This document shows positions 1 through 7,475 of a stretch of DNA of 35,525 nucleotides, piece by piece. Made by a program: the position numbers and the translations under genes. The notes beneath the pieces are model-generated. The model had not been told where the DNA came from. It did no database searches and saw nothing but the letters and a program-made list of their open reading frames with translations. Origin of the DNA: Cupriavidus phytohabitans (GTDB lineage Bacteria; Pseudomonadota; Gammaproteobacteria; Burkholderiales; Burkholderiaceae); contig NZ_AUFE01000056.1 of the NCBI RefSeq assembly GCF_000426345.1, forward strand, positions 1 through 35,525. Direction: 5' to 3'. The stretch's first letter is position 1. The number at the start of each line of letters is the position of its first letter.

Positions 1-234
1 TGGTACAACGAGGAGCATCGCCACAGCGGCCTGAAGTACGTCACGCCGAACCAGCGGCACCGCGGGGAAGCGCCGCCCCTACTGGCGCGGCGCACGATGC
101 TATATCAGGCAGCCCGCGCCCGACATCCGCAGCGCTGGTCGCGAGGGATCCGGAATTGGAAGCTGGAGCCAGTGGTCTACCTGAACCCCGAACGAACTGA
201 GCAGGAAGCTAACGAGCACCGGAAAGCAGCATAA
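1..234 (+). CDS. IS3-family transposase (OrfB), C-terminal part, cut by window edge
   Basis: The open frame runs from base 1 to a TAA at 232-234 (77 codons). It begins WYNEEHRHSGLKYVTP and later has WSRGIRNW and LNPER. The HRHSGLKYVTP stretch is the part of the IS3-family integrase core that follows the last catalytic Glu of the DDE triad, and the tail resembles IS2-like transposases. The catalytic residues lie outside the window, so activity cannot be judged. The right end of the element is expected shortly after the stop; the sequence ACTACCTTGACACACACC at about 249-266 is a candidate terminal repeat, but the left end is not visible to confirm it. The element sits about 120 bp beyond the end of the phosphonate operon and may have cut it off from further genes. 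Confidence 0.85.
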   Translation, partial: WYNEEHRHSGLKYVTPNQRHRGEAPPLLARRTMLYQAARARHPQRWSRGIRNWKLEPVVYLNPERTEQEANEHRKAA

Positions 235-351
235 CGGCGGACGCGACAACTACCTTGACACACACCGCTCGGACAAAAAGTGACCCGCCCAGCGGGGCGG
301 AACCAGGCGGTTCAACGGCCGACAGCATGTCACCAGCCGCGACAGCCGCGC

Positions 352-834
352 TCAAAGCCCAACACTAAAACTAACCCCATGCTCAACAAATCCCAACCCC
401 CGATAAAACCGATGCGCCTGCAGCCTCCGCGCATTTGACGACAGCGCCAGCTTTCCAGCCCCAGCCTCCCGCGCCAGCCGCATGGCCTCCCGCATCATCG
501 CCTTGCCCACACCCATGCCGCGCGCGTGCGGCGCCACCACGACGGCTTCGACGATGGCCTCAGGCCGCCCGTCGTGAACCATCACAGGAAACACCAGCAG
601 GCTGAAGGTGCCAAGCGGTATCCCGTCAGCATCCACCATCATGTAGCAACGATAGTCCGGATAGCGCCGCATGGTCGCATACCGCTCGCGCATCGTTTCC
701 AGCGACAGCGGCGGCTCATCATCCATGGCGGCAAGCAGCGCCGACAGGTGCCGCAATTCGGCGTCGGAACCACGCACCTCGCGTAGCGCCAGCACGGCTT
801 CGGCCGTTCCCTGCGATCCGTTCATGCCATTCAC
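352..834 (-). CDS. GNAT N-acetyltransferase, PhnO-like
   Basis: A protein of 160 residues with the GNAT fold. The acetyl-CoA loop is visible as VVAPHARGMGVGKAMM (about residues 95-110), with a C-terminal SSNARRLQAHRFYRGLGF motif. The SxNxxRxxAHRFY pattern matches what I recall of E. coli PhnO, the aminoalkylphosphonate N-acetyltransferase. It is the last gene of the phn operon. Its GTG start at 834 overlaps the TGA of the HD gene (GTGA), indicating translational coupling; an ATG three codons later (825) is an alternative start. Acetylation of an aminophosphonate is the likely role from context and motif. The substrate is not shown by the sequence, and another small amine is possible. Confidence 0.8.
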   Translation of the reverse strand: MNGMNGSQGTAEAVLALREVRGSDAELRHLSALLAAMDDEPPLSLETMRERYATMRRYPDYRCYMMVDADGIPLGTFSLLVFPVMVHDGRPEAIVEAVVVAPHARGMGVGKAMMREAMRLAREAGAGKLALSSNARRLQAHRFYRGLGFVEHGVSFSVGL

Positions 835-1376
835 AAAGGAGCGCGCGCGCAGCGCGCGGCGATAGCGAGATAGTGTGCCAGCGGCGGCGTGGCCATGTCG
901 ACCACCTTGGCCAGGTCGTCATAGCGGCGCAGGCGCACCGCGGCGTCGGCATGGGCGCTGGCGGCAAACGCCTTGGCGCGGGCTGCATCATAGGGCCCGC
1001 CCTGCAACGCCAGGCTCTGCACCGAAGCGGGCGACAGTGTGTCGAAGTAGGAGCGGTCGACCGCGCACAGGTAGCGCTTGGCGGCGACGTGCAGCCGCAC
1101 GGGCTCGGTGACATCCTCGCCGAACATCCCGGCGAGCGCGTCGGCGGCGGCCTCCTGGTGGCGCATGTCGGTGGTGGTGCTTTCGGCCAGCATCAGGTGG
1201 CCGATGTCGTGCAGCAGGGCCGCCACGACCAGCGCATCGGGCTCGCCGGCCTGTTCGGCCAATTGCGCGCACTGCAGCGCATGGGCGGTCTGGCTGATGG
1301 ATTCACCGCCATACCATTCGGTGCCATGGCTGGCGAAGAGGGCTTCGATGCGTTCGATCGTCAGCATGTCGCTCAC
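831..1376 (-). CDS. PhnZ-like HD-domain oxygenase of phosphonate operons
   Basis: A protein of 181 residues from a GTG start at 1376 that overlaps the phnE stop as GTGA; the alternative start is ATG at 1367. The N-terminus reads WYGGESISQTAHALQ and is followed by LLHDIGHL. Compared with PhnZ as I recall it (Tyr24, Glu27, His34, His58-Asp59, His62, His80, His104, Lys108, Asp161), the Tyr, Glu, first three His and the Asp keep identical spacing. The next His comes five residues early, and the His, Lys and last Asp that follow keep near-identical spacing. The metal ligands of a mixed-valent di-iron oxygenase therefore appear complete. Family members cleave the C-P bond of 2-hydroxylated phosphonates. 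No 2-oxoglutarate hydroxylase partner (PhnY or TmpA) is present in this window. Confidence 0.85.
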   Translation of the reverse strand: MSDMLTIERIEALFASHGTEWYGGESISQTAHALQCAQLAEQAGEPDALVVAALLHDIGHLMLAESTTTDMRHQEAAADALAGMFGEDVTEPVRLHVAAKRYLCAVDRSYFDTLSPASVQSLALQGGPYDAARAKAFAASAHADAAVRLRRYDDLAKVVDMATPPLAHYLAIAARCARAPL

Positions 1377-2185
1377 ACCAACACCTTGCGGATCTGCGCG
1401 GAAATAATGTCGATGGCCGACACAAACAGGATGATGATGAGCATCACCGCACAGGTCTGCCCATACTGGAAGCTCCGGATGATTTCCCACAGCACGGAGC
1501 CGATGCCGCCGGCGCCGACGATGCCCACCACCGACGCCGAACGCACGTTCGACTCGAAGCGGTACAGCGCAAACGACAGCCACAGCGGCAGCACCTGCGG
1601 AATCACGCCATAGACGATCTCTTCGACCGGGCTGGCGCCGGTGGCGCGCACGCCTTCAACCGGCCGCGGGTCGATTGCCTCGACCGCTTCCGCAAACAGC
1701 TTGGCAAGCACGCCGGTAGTGTGGATCCAGATTGCCAGCACGCCCGCGAACGGCCCCAGCCCGACGGCGACGATGAACAGCATCGCGAACACCATCTCAT
1801 TGATGGCCCGGCAGGCGTCCATGACGCGGCGCGCCGGCTGGTAGATCCACGCCGGCACGATATTGGCCGAGCACAGCAACCCCAGCGGCACCGCCATCGC
1901 GACCGCCATGGCGGTACCCCACAGCGCGATCTGCACGGTGACGAGCATTTCGTCCAGGTAGTGACGCCAGTCGCGGAAATCAGGCGGGAAGAATTCCGCG
2001 GCGAATTTCGCCATGTTGTCGGAATCGCGCAGCAGGTCCAGCGGGCGCATGTCGGCGCCTTGCCAGGACAGGCCGAGCAAGGCCAGTACGACCGCCCAGG
2101 TCAGCATCATGGCAAGGGACGTGCGCGGCGGCCTGACAGGGTTTCGAGACGACGGGGGCAGGCCGGGCGTGGCAGTGGCGGTCAT
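1373..2185 (-). CDS. phnE: phosphonate ABC transporter permease PhnE
   Basis: A protein of 270 residues, starting at ATG 2185 (MTATATPG). It has a hydrophobic segment near the N-terminus (AMMLTWAVVLALLGLSW) and several further membrane segments. The permease coupling region follows the pattern EAVEAIDPRPVEGVRATGASPVEEIVYGVIPQVLP, here cited as positions about 165-200 with the key EGVRATGA motif. It forms the inner-membrane channel for PhnC and PhnD. The frame stays open upstream to 2425, but that part overlaps the end of phnD and has no protein-like character. A strong hairpin lies between phnD and this gene, and the stop overlaps the GTG of the HD gene. Confidence 0.93.
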   Translation of the reverse strand: MTATATPGLPPSSRNPVRPPRTSLAMMLTWAVVLALLGLSWQGADMRPLDLLRDSDNMAKFAAEFFPPDFRDWRHYLDEMLVTVQIALWGTAMAVAMAVPLGLLCSANIVPAWIYQPARRVMDACRAINEMVFAMLFIVAVGLGPFAGVLAIWIHTTGVLAKLFAEAVEAIDPRPVEGVRATGASPVEEIVYGVIPQVLPLWLSFALYRFESNVRSASVVGIVGAGGIGSVLWEIIRSFQYGQTCAVMLIIILFVSAIDIISAQIRKVLV

Positions 2186-2220
2186 GGGCAATCCGGATTG
2201 AAGCAGGGAGTGAGGAAATG

Positions 2221-2251
2221 GCACGGGGCCGGCGACAGGCCGGCCCCGTGC
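2221..2251 (-). promoter_or_regulatory. intercistronic hairpin between phnD and phnE
   Basis: A perfect 13-bp inverted repeat (GCACGGGGCCGGC, loop of 5, GCCGGCCCCGTGC) lies 10 bp after the phnD stop. No T-run follows it on the minus strand, so it is not a typical intrinsic terminator. Its place right after the gene for the abundant binding protein suggests an mRNA-stabilising or attenuating structure that makes PhnD exceed PhnE. Confidence 0.75.
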
Positions 2252-2261
2252 AAGGCGCAGC

Positions 2262-3260
2262 TTACTGCGCGGTGGTGGCCGCGGCGGCCTTGTCCAGCTC
2301 GGCCAGGCGGCGCGAGACGTCGGCCAGGCGCTTGTCCTTGTCGGCAGCGGCCAGCGTGGTGTCGGTCTCGATCTTGGCCTTTTCGCGGGCCAGCTCGATC
2401 TGGCGGATCGGCACCAGCTGCGCATCGCTGGAGGGGCGGAAGCCCTGGTAGGTCAGCGCGGCCAGCACCTGCTTCTCGCGTGCGGCGTCGGCGCCCTTGC
2501 CGTAGTTGACGAAGAAGGTCTGGATCTTCTTCTTCAACTCAGGCGACAGGTCCTTGCGGTAGACCATCGGGTCGGCCGGGATCAGCGGCGACTTCCACAG
2601 CACGCGCACCTGGTCAAAGGGATTCTTGCCCGTGTTGATGCGGTAGCGTTCCATGTTTTCGGTGTTGTTCACCGCCACGTCCACCTGCTTGTTCAGCACC
2701 GACAGCAGGTTGGCTTCATGGTTGCCGATGCGCACGGCCTTGAACAGCGTTTTCGGATCGACCTTGTTGGCGGTCCACAGGTAGTAGCCCGGCACCGCGG
2801 TGCCCGAGGTCGAATTGGGATCGCCGGCGCCGTAGCTGAGCTCCTTGCCGCGCTTGATCACGTCCCCGACGCTCTTCAGGTCGCTGTCCTTGTTGACGAT
2901 CAGCAGAGACCAGTAACCCGGGTTGCCGTCCTTGTCGATCACCGAGGCGAACACTTCGCCGCTGGCACGGTCCACCGCTTCCATGGCGGATTTGTTGCCG
3001 AACCAGGCGATCTGGACCTTGTTGAAGCGCATGCCTTCGATGATGCCCGCATAGTCCGAGGCGAAGAACGGCTTGACCGTGACGCCCAGCGTCTTGCCGA
3101 GATCGTCGATCAGCGGCTGCCAGGCGGCCTTCAGGTTCGACGACGATTCCGTCGAGATAAAGCCGATGTTCAGGCTCTTGGCGTCCTGGGCGAAGGCGGG
3201 CAGGGCCGGCAGGGCGACGAGGCCGGAAGCAACGACGGCGACAAAGGTTCTGCGAAGCAT
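2262..3260 (-). CDS. phnD: phosphonate ABC transporter substrate-binding protein PhnD
   Basis: A protein of 332 residues with a signal peptide (MLRRTFVAVVASGLVALPAL, cleavage after AFAQ). The mature start SLNIGFISTESSSNLKAAW and the motif VQIAWFGNKSAMEA are typical of PhnD-type periplasmic receptors. The ATG at 3260 is preferred over TTG at 3266 because GGAG lies 6 bases upstream of it. The C-terminal 60 residues are charged and helical (EKAKIETDTTLAAADKDKR). It delivers phosphonates or phosphate esters to PhnE. The frame ends with a TAA at 2262, followed by a strong hairpin. Confidence 0.94.
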   Translation of the reverse strand: MLRRTFVAVVASGLVALPALPAFAQDAKSLNIGFISTESSSNLKAAWQPLIDDLGKTLGVTVKPFFASDYAGIIEGMRFNKVQIAWFGNKSAMEAVDRASGEVFASVIDKDGNPGYWSLLIVNKDSDLKSVGDVIKRGKELSYGAGDPNSTSGTAVPGYYLWTANKVDPKTLFKAVRIGNHEANLLSVLNKQVDVAVNNTENMERYRINTGKNPFDQVRVLWKSPLIPADPMVYRKDLSPELKKKIQTFFVNYGKGADAAREKQVLAALTYQGFRPSSDAQLVPIRQIELAREKAKIETDTTLAAADKDKRLADVSRRLAELDKAAAATTAQ

Positions 3261-3313
3261 GGACAACTCCGATTGGGAAAGCTTGGGAGGAAGACTGCGG
3301 GTAAGGGCGGCGC

Positions 3314-4162
3314 TCAGGCCGCGGCCAGGTTCATGGTGACCATCGCCGGCGCGGGCATTGCCGCGGCGGTTTCGTCCGCATCCGTTGCGGCATCGTGCAG
3401 CAGCTCGTCGGCCTCGGTGCCGTACAGGTCGCGCAGCATGGCCGACGTCAGCGCCGCCGACGGGCCGTCGTAGACCACCTTGCCGTGGCGCAGCGCCACC
3501 ACGCGCGGGCAGTAGCGCATGGCCACGTCCACCTGGTGCAGCGATACCACCACCCCCACCTTGCGCGTGCGGTTGATCTGCGTGAGCAGCGACATCACGC
3601 GGCGCGACGATTCCGGGTCGAGCGAGGCGATCGGTTCGTCGGCCAGGATCACGCGCGCGTTCTGCACCAGCGTGCGCGCGATTGCCGCACGTTGCTGCTG
3701 GCCGCCCGACAGCGTCGACGCGCGCTGAAACGCATAGTCGTCTATACCAACCTGGGCGAGTGCATCGAGGCCGGCGCGCAGTTCATCGGCCTTGAAGATG
3801 CGGAACAGGCTGCGCCATTTCGGGATGCGGGCCAGCATGCCGACCAGGACATTGGTGATCACCGGCAGCCGGCCCACCAGGTTGAACTGCTGGAAGACGA
3901 AGCCGATCTCGCCGCGCACATGGCGCACGTTGCGGGCCAGGCGGCCATCGCGCTGCACCGGGCGGCCGTTGACGAGGATCTCGCCTGCATCGGCGGTGAC
4001 AAAGCCGGCCATATGCCGCAGCAGCGTCGACTTGCCCGATCCCGAGGCGCCCAGCAGTGCAACCATTTCGCCGGGGGCAACGCTCAGCGTGACCTCGTCA
4101 AGCGCCTTGCGGTCCGCGCGGAACGATTTGGAAAGCCCGCGGACTTCAATTGTTTGGGTCAT
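3314..4162 (-). CDS. phnC: phosphonate ABC transporter ATPase PhnC
   Basis: A protein of 282 residues. Visible motifs are Walker A GASGSGKST, a Q-loop region FVFQQFNLVGRLPV, signature LSGGQQQR, Walker B VILADEPIASLDPES and the H-loop VVSLHQVD. The FNLVGRL stretch and the downstream phnD-phnE genes identify it as PhnC. The ATG at 4162 has GGAG 8 bases upstream in the mRNA sense. It is the first gene of the five-gene minus-strand operon phnC-phnD-phnE-HD-GNAT. The last 40 residues (from about 240) are a non-conserved, Ala-rich tail. Confidence 0.95.
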   Translation of the reverse strand: MTQTIEVRGLSKSFRADRKALDEVTLSVAPGEMVALLGASGSGKSTLLRHMAGFVTADAGEILVNGRPVQRDGRLARNVRHVRGEIGFVFQQFNLVGRLPVITNVLVGMLARIPKWRSLFRIFKADELRAGLDALAQVGIDDYAFQRASTLSGGQQQRAAIARTLVQNARVILADEPIASLDPESSRRVMSLLTQINRTRKVGVVVSLHQVDVAMRYCPRVVALRHGKVVYDGPSAALTSAMLRDLYGTEADELLHDAATDADETAAAMPAPAMVTMNLAAA

Positions 4163-4248
4163 GACGACTCCGTGGCTTGAATGACGTCACGGATTCTGGC
4201 GGGCGTATATGTCAGACAGATGAAGGCCGGGTGCGCCGTGCTTCCGTG
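4163..4248 (-). promoter_or_regulatory. promoter region of the phn operon with a TGACGTCA palindrome
   Basis: This 86-bp gap is the only upstream region of phnC. It contains the perfect 8-bp palindrome TGACGTCA (4182-4189), about 20 bp upstream of the phnC start, in a position suited to an operator. An AT-rich patch (CATATACG on the minus strand) could hold a -10 element. No clear Pho box was seen. The assignment is tentative. Confidence 0.35.
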
Positions 4249-4899
4249 TTACAGGCCGCCAAGAGCGTTCACGGTGAACGCCAGGATCCCCATGTTGAAC
4301 AGGAACGCAGCCATGCAGTGCGCCAGCGCCACCCTGCGCATATGCGCGCCGTGGATGGTGATGTCCGATGTCTGGAAAGTCATGCCCAGCGTGAAACTGA
4401 AATACAGGAAGTCCCAGTAGCTGGGTTCCCTCACGCCGGGCACCTCCAGCCCGCGCCGGTCGCCGGTGGCGGACTGCAGGTAGAAGAGGTGTGCATAGTG
4501 CAGCGTGAACACGCTATTGGCGAAGAGCCAGGACAGGATCAGCGTCGCGACGATCAGCGCGACGTCGAGCCAGTGCGGCGTCCCGGGGCGCGCGACCAGC
4601 GTGCCGATCGCTACCAGGATGACCATCGACAGCAGCACGGTGATGGCCAGCAATGCGGGCCGGTTGGCGTCGTTGAGCTCGGCGGTGCGCCGCATCGCGG
4701 CGGCATCGGCGCGCAACAGCGGCAGCGCGGCGCCAAGGAAGACCAGTGCGGCGATATCGAAGCCGATCAGCAGCGCGATGCGCAGCTGCGCGCCGAGCGC
4801 TGCCGCCGCGCCTGTCGCGACGATCAGGATCGCGGCGCACACCAGGAAGCGCGGCGGCGCGAGTCGTTTGCCGATGGCAACGGAGGGAGTCGTGTGCAT
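4249..4899 (-). CDS. DUF1345 family membrane protein
   Basis: A protein of 216 residues with about five hydrophobic segments (for example FLVCAAILIVATGAAAALGA, then ALLIGFDIAALVFLGAALPL, LLAITVLLSMVILVAIGTLV and the C-terminal end). The region EPSYWDFLYFSFTLGMTFQTSD, here cited by its core YWDFLYFSFT at about 160, and the following SDITIHGAHMRR are the hallmark of DUF1345. The function of this family is unknown. The frame starts at ATG 4899 and ends at 4249, 86 bp before phnC on the same strand, so it may be transcribed into the phn operon. Confidence 0.85.
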   Translation of the reverse strand: MHTTPSVAIGKRLAPPRFLVCAAILIVATGAAAALGAQLRIALLIGFDIAALVFLGAALPLLRADAAAMRRTAELNDANRPALLAITVLLSMVILVAIGTLVARPGTPHWLDVALIVATLILSWLFANSVFTLHYAHLFYLQSATGDRRGLEVPGVREPSYWDFLYFSFTLGMTFQTSDITIHGAHMRRVALAHCMAAFLFNMGILAFTVNALGGL

Positions 4900-5257
4900 G
4901 GCTGAGGCGGCTGTCTGTCATAGGTCCTGGCCGTCGGCGTTCCGTGTGCGCGGCGGGAAATCGCATACCGGCCAACCGGTCGGACATAGCCGCTGCGTCG
5001 GCATGTTGCGCTGCGACGCGCGAGCGCCGATGGGCAGGGCAATGTGAGGATAATGCACCGGCCCGCTATCCCGCATCTGGCATTGAACAGTCTCGGGCGA
5101 CCGACTAAGATGAACACTCGCGGCGCAAACCGTAAGTGTCGCGATCCAATCTCAAGCCCCCCCCGGACAACAGGGTCTGCACCACCAGACCGGCCCTCGG
5201 AGGGCGCTAGCGCAGTCCCGTTGCAACACACTACCCATGTTTGCCGAGGAGACGCCT
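4900..5257. other. intergenic region between DUF1345 gene and small ORF
   Basis: A 358-bp gap between divergent genes. It holds a good sigma-70-like promoter for the plus strand (5083-5111) and a leader of about 140 nt with a run of eight C residues. I saw no convincing gene on either strand; the open frames here have no protein-like composition. Confidence 0.6.
5083..5111 (+). promoter_or_regulatory. sigma-70-like promoter, TTGAAC-17-TAAGAT
   Basis: The -35 TTGAAC (5083-5088) and -10 TAAGAT (5106-5111) are separated by exactly 17 bp. The same -10 hexamer occurs in the second rRNA promoter at 35197. It would drive the small gene at 5258 with a leader of about 140 nt. Confidence 0.5.
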
Positions 5258-5479
5258 GTGCTGAGTCATCACGAATTTGCCACCCTGGTCCTTGTCAACG
5301 ACAGCAGCGACCCGCCCGAGCTGGACCGGACCGATGTGGAAGCGCTGCTCGCGCACCAGCTGATTACGCTGGAACGGGTCGGCCCCAGCGTCAGCCGGCC
5401 GCAGGTCACGCTCCAGGGTTACCGTTTCCTCAAGGCACTCGGGCGCATCCGCGCGAAAGAGCCCCGCGCCTGCCAGTGA
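5258..5479 (+). CDS. small hypothetical protein, 73 aa
   Basis: The GTG at 5258 is chosen because GAGGAG sits 6 bases upstream (5246-5251); the in-frame ATG at 5237 has no ribosome site. The protein begins LSHHEFATLVLVNDSSDP after the start and contains ALLAHQLITLERVG and VTLQGYRFLKALGRI. The latter two segments look like a compact alpha/beta or winged-helix-like domain, with no Cys and no membrane segment. I do not recognise the family. It lies alone between a promoter at 5083 and the Bug receptor gene. Confidence 0.65.
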   Translation: MLSHHEFATLVLVNDSSDPPELDRTDVEALLAHQLITLERVGPSVSRPQVTLQGYRFLKALGRIRAKEPRACQ

Positions 5480-5667
5480 CACCCTGACATGCGCGGCTTG
5501 CCGCCGCGGCATGCTTGCCAGTCCTTCGAGGTCTGCCGGACATTCTGTTTTGCCATATGGCCCGTTCGGGAAATCCAAATAGCCAGCCGTAACCTTGTCC
5601 TGCAATCTGGCGGCCGATCGATAACAGACCGGCGCGCACACGTGCCGGCAGCATGGAGACGGCAACG

Positions 5668-6666
5668 ATGGTGACGCAGGCAGTGCAGGGCAAGGGTTGG
5701 CAATGGATGGCGGGCGCGGCGCTGGGCCTGGCGCTCGCCAGTGGGGCGCTGGCTGCGGATGCCTATCCGTCAAAGCCGGTCACGCTGGTGGTGCCGTTCT
5801 CGGCAGGCGGACCCACCGATGTCGTGTCGCGCGCACTCGGGCAGGCGATGGCTAGGGAGCTGGGGCAGAGCGTGGTGGTGGAAAACCGCCTCGGCGCCGG
5901 CGGGACGGTCGCGGCGGCGTTCGTCGCGCGCGCGCAGCCCGATGGCTACACCATCCTGATCCACCACAACGGCATGGCCACGGCGCCGGCGCTGTACAAG
6001 AAGCTGTCGTACAGCCCGCTGAAGGATTTCGAATATGTCGGCCAGGTTGCCGATGTGCCGATGACGTTGCTCGGCCGCAAGGATCTGCCGCCCGGCAACC
6101 CGGCTGAACTGGTGAAGTACGTATCGCAGAACAAGGACAGGGTGTCGCTGGCCAATGCCGGCCTCGGCGCGGTGTCGCAGTTGTGCGGTCTCCTGTTCGA
6201 GGAAGCAGTGAACGTCAAGATGACCTCTGTCCCGTACCAGGGAACGGGGCCTGCGATGACGGCCCTGCTGGGCGGCCAGGTCGACCTGCTGTGCGACCAG
6301 ACCACCTCCACGCTACCGCATATCAACGCCAACCGCGTCAAGCTGTATGGCGTGACCACGCCCGATCGCATCAAGGCGCTGCCCAATGCGCCGACGCTGC
6401 AGGAAGGCGGGTTAAAGGGCTTTTCCATGAAGGTCTGGCATGGTGTCTACGCGCCCAAGGGCACGCCTCCGGCCGTGGTGGCGCGGCTGACCAAGGCATT
6501 GCAGCAGGCGCTGAAGGATCCGGTGGTAGTCAAGCGCCTCGATGACCTGGGCGCCGAGATTGTGCCCGCCGACAAGCAGACGCCGCAGGGGCTGAAGACC
6601 TGGCTCAAGGCCGAAAGCGACAAGTGGCAGCCGCTGCTGAAGACGATGAAGGTCGAGGCCGACTGA
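5668..6666 (+). CDS. Bug/TctC-family tripartite tricarboxylate receptor
   Basis: A periplasmic solute-binding protein of 332 residues. The signal peptide is WMAGAALGLALASGALAA, and the mature protein begins DAYPSKPVTLVVPFSAGGPTD, the family signature. Further typical motifs are VVENRLGAGG, the PDGYT segment, VPYQGTGPAMTALLGG and YAPKGTPPAVVARL. ATG 5668 is preferred because GGAG precedes it at 5655-5658; ATG 5653 is an alternative start. Bug receptors are very abundant in Cupriavidus and Bordetella and often stand alone, as here: no TctA or TctB membrane genes are nearby. The ligand cannot be read from the sequence. A strong terminator follows. Confidence 0.93.
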   Translation: MVTQAVQGKGWQWMAGAALGLALASGALAADAYPSKPVTLVVPFSAGGPTDVVSRALGQAMARELGQSVVVENRLGAGGTVAAAFVARAQPDGYTILIHHNGMATAPALYKKLSYSPLKDFEYVGQVADVPMTLLGRKDLPPGNPAELVKYVSQNKDRVSLANAGLGAVSQLCGLLFEEAVNVKMTSVPYQGTGPAMTALLGGQVDLLCDQTTSTLPHINANRVKLYGVTTPDRIKALPNAPTLQEGGLKGFSMKVWHGVYAPKGTPPAVVARLTKALQQALKDPVVVKRLDDLGAEIVPADKQTPQGLKTWLKAESDKWQPLLKTMKVEAD

Positions 6667-6703
6667 TCCCGCGCGGCTGCGGCCAGCGCACGCAGGTAAC
6701 CAG

Positions 6704-6740
6704 CATGCCGCACGGCGAAGGCCGTGCGGCATGTTTGCCT
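6704..6740 (+). terminator. rho-independent terminator after the Bug receptor
   Basis: A perfect 13-bp stem (CATGCCGCACGGC / GCCGTGCGGCATG) with a GAAG tetraloop starts 37 bp after the stop. It is followed by a weak T-rich tail (TTTGCCTT). Confidence 0.8.
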
Positions 6741-6885
6741 TGGCGGCCTGCTGGCGCACCGCCGCGAAGCACGCCAGCACGTCTGCCGAGATGCTGCAGG
6801 CGTATTAACATGGGAATGAGCGGATGTGCTGCTGACCGCGCTGATGACGTCCACGCCACGATCTTCCGCGCGATGGGAGAAAAAC

Positions 6886-7188
6886 ATGGCAACTTACGAG
6901 TTCAAGGACAAGGATCTCCAGTTCCTGGCCCAGGGCGCTGACTCCTGTTTTGCGTCGCCTGACACGGCTTTCGTTGAATGCGCTGACGGCCATCCGGCGT
7001 TCACGGTGACATGGCCGGAGAGCGGATCGACGATGATGAGCCTCAAGGTGCAGATTCGGGCAAGCCAGTACGCCAGTTACCTGACGGATCCATTCAGGGG
7101 ACGAGAAGTCCTGCGCAAGGCAGTCGAAGATCGTCTCGCGCTGATCCACACCGTGAAAAGCGGACTCCTGCTTGCTCCCGATATCTAG
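6886..7188 (+). CDS. small hypothetical protein, 100 aa
   Basis: ATG 6886 is preceded by GGGAG at the right distance; the longer open frame from 6826 lacks a site. The protein begins MATYEFKDKDLQFLAQGADS, includes FTVTWPESGSTMMSLKVQ and ends SGLLLAPDI. It looks like a soluble cytosolic alpha/beta protein without signal peptide, and contains two Cys near residues 22 and 33. I do not recognise the family. Coding appearance is good, with strong codon bias and a clear ribosome site. Confidence 0.65.
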   Translation: MATYEFKDKDLQFLAQGADSCFASPDTAFVECADGHPAFTVTWPESGSTMMSLKVQIRASQYASYLTDPFRGREVLRKAVEDRLALIHTVKSGLLLAPDI

Positions 7189-7475
7189 GGAGTGCCCAAC
7201 AAAAAAGCACCTTGCTCGGTGCTTCCAGCCATTTGGGGGCGTCCGAACCGGGTCAGCAACTCATGATCCGGCTCGGACCTGCAGGCATATGTCGCCTGCA
7301 CGATCACGCTTCAACCAGTAAACCATCTGGGGAACATGATCATTTCGCTGACCTACCTCCGCTCTATGAAAGCGTGTCTCAGCCAGCACTTTGATTATAG
7401 GGCGGCCGACGAACAGGTCAACCTGAATCCGGCCGTGCCGCCCGCCGCGCGAGCCGCCTGAACCATCGATCCGCG
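7189..7475. other. gene-poor stretch with a minus-strand terminator
   Basis: This stretch of about 290 bp holds a minus-strand terminator (7198-7224) and two weak open frames. One is on the minus strand (7261-7488, 75 codons, ending DRAGDICLQVRAGS). The other is on the plus strand (ATG 7336 to TGA 7461, 41 codons, starting MIISLTYLRSMKAC, with GGGG upstream). Neither is recognisable. The terminator on the minus strand argues for some minus-strand transcript here. Confidence 0.4.
7198..7224 (-). terminator. rho-independent terminator on the minus strand
   Basis: The stem AAGCACC / GGTGCTT with a 6-base loop (TTGCTC on the plus strand) is followed on the minus strand by a run of T residues (complement of the A-run at 7201-7206). 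On the plus strand there is no T-run. It lies 300 bp beyond the GYD gene, so it may end that transcript or an unrecognised small minus-strand gene. Confidence 0.7.

Noticed and set aside
1377..1583. Longer N-terminus of the HD oxygenase frame
   Set aside because: This part overlaps the end of phnE and is Arg/His-rich without homology. The GTG at 1376 with a GTGA overlap gives the family's usual length.
7225..7320. Possible tRNA on the minus strand (GGTTCGGA segment before the terminator)
   Set aside because: I could not build acceptor, D and anticodon stems around the T-arm-like sequence.
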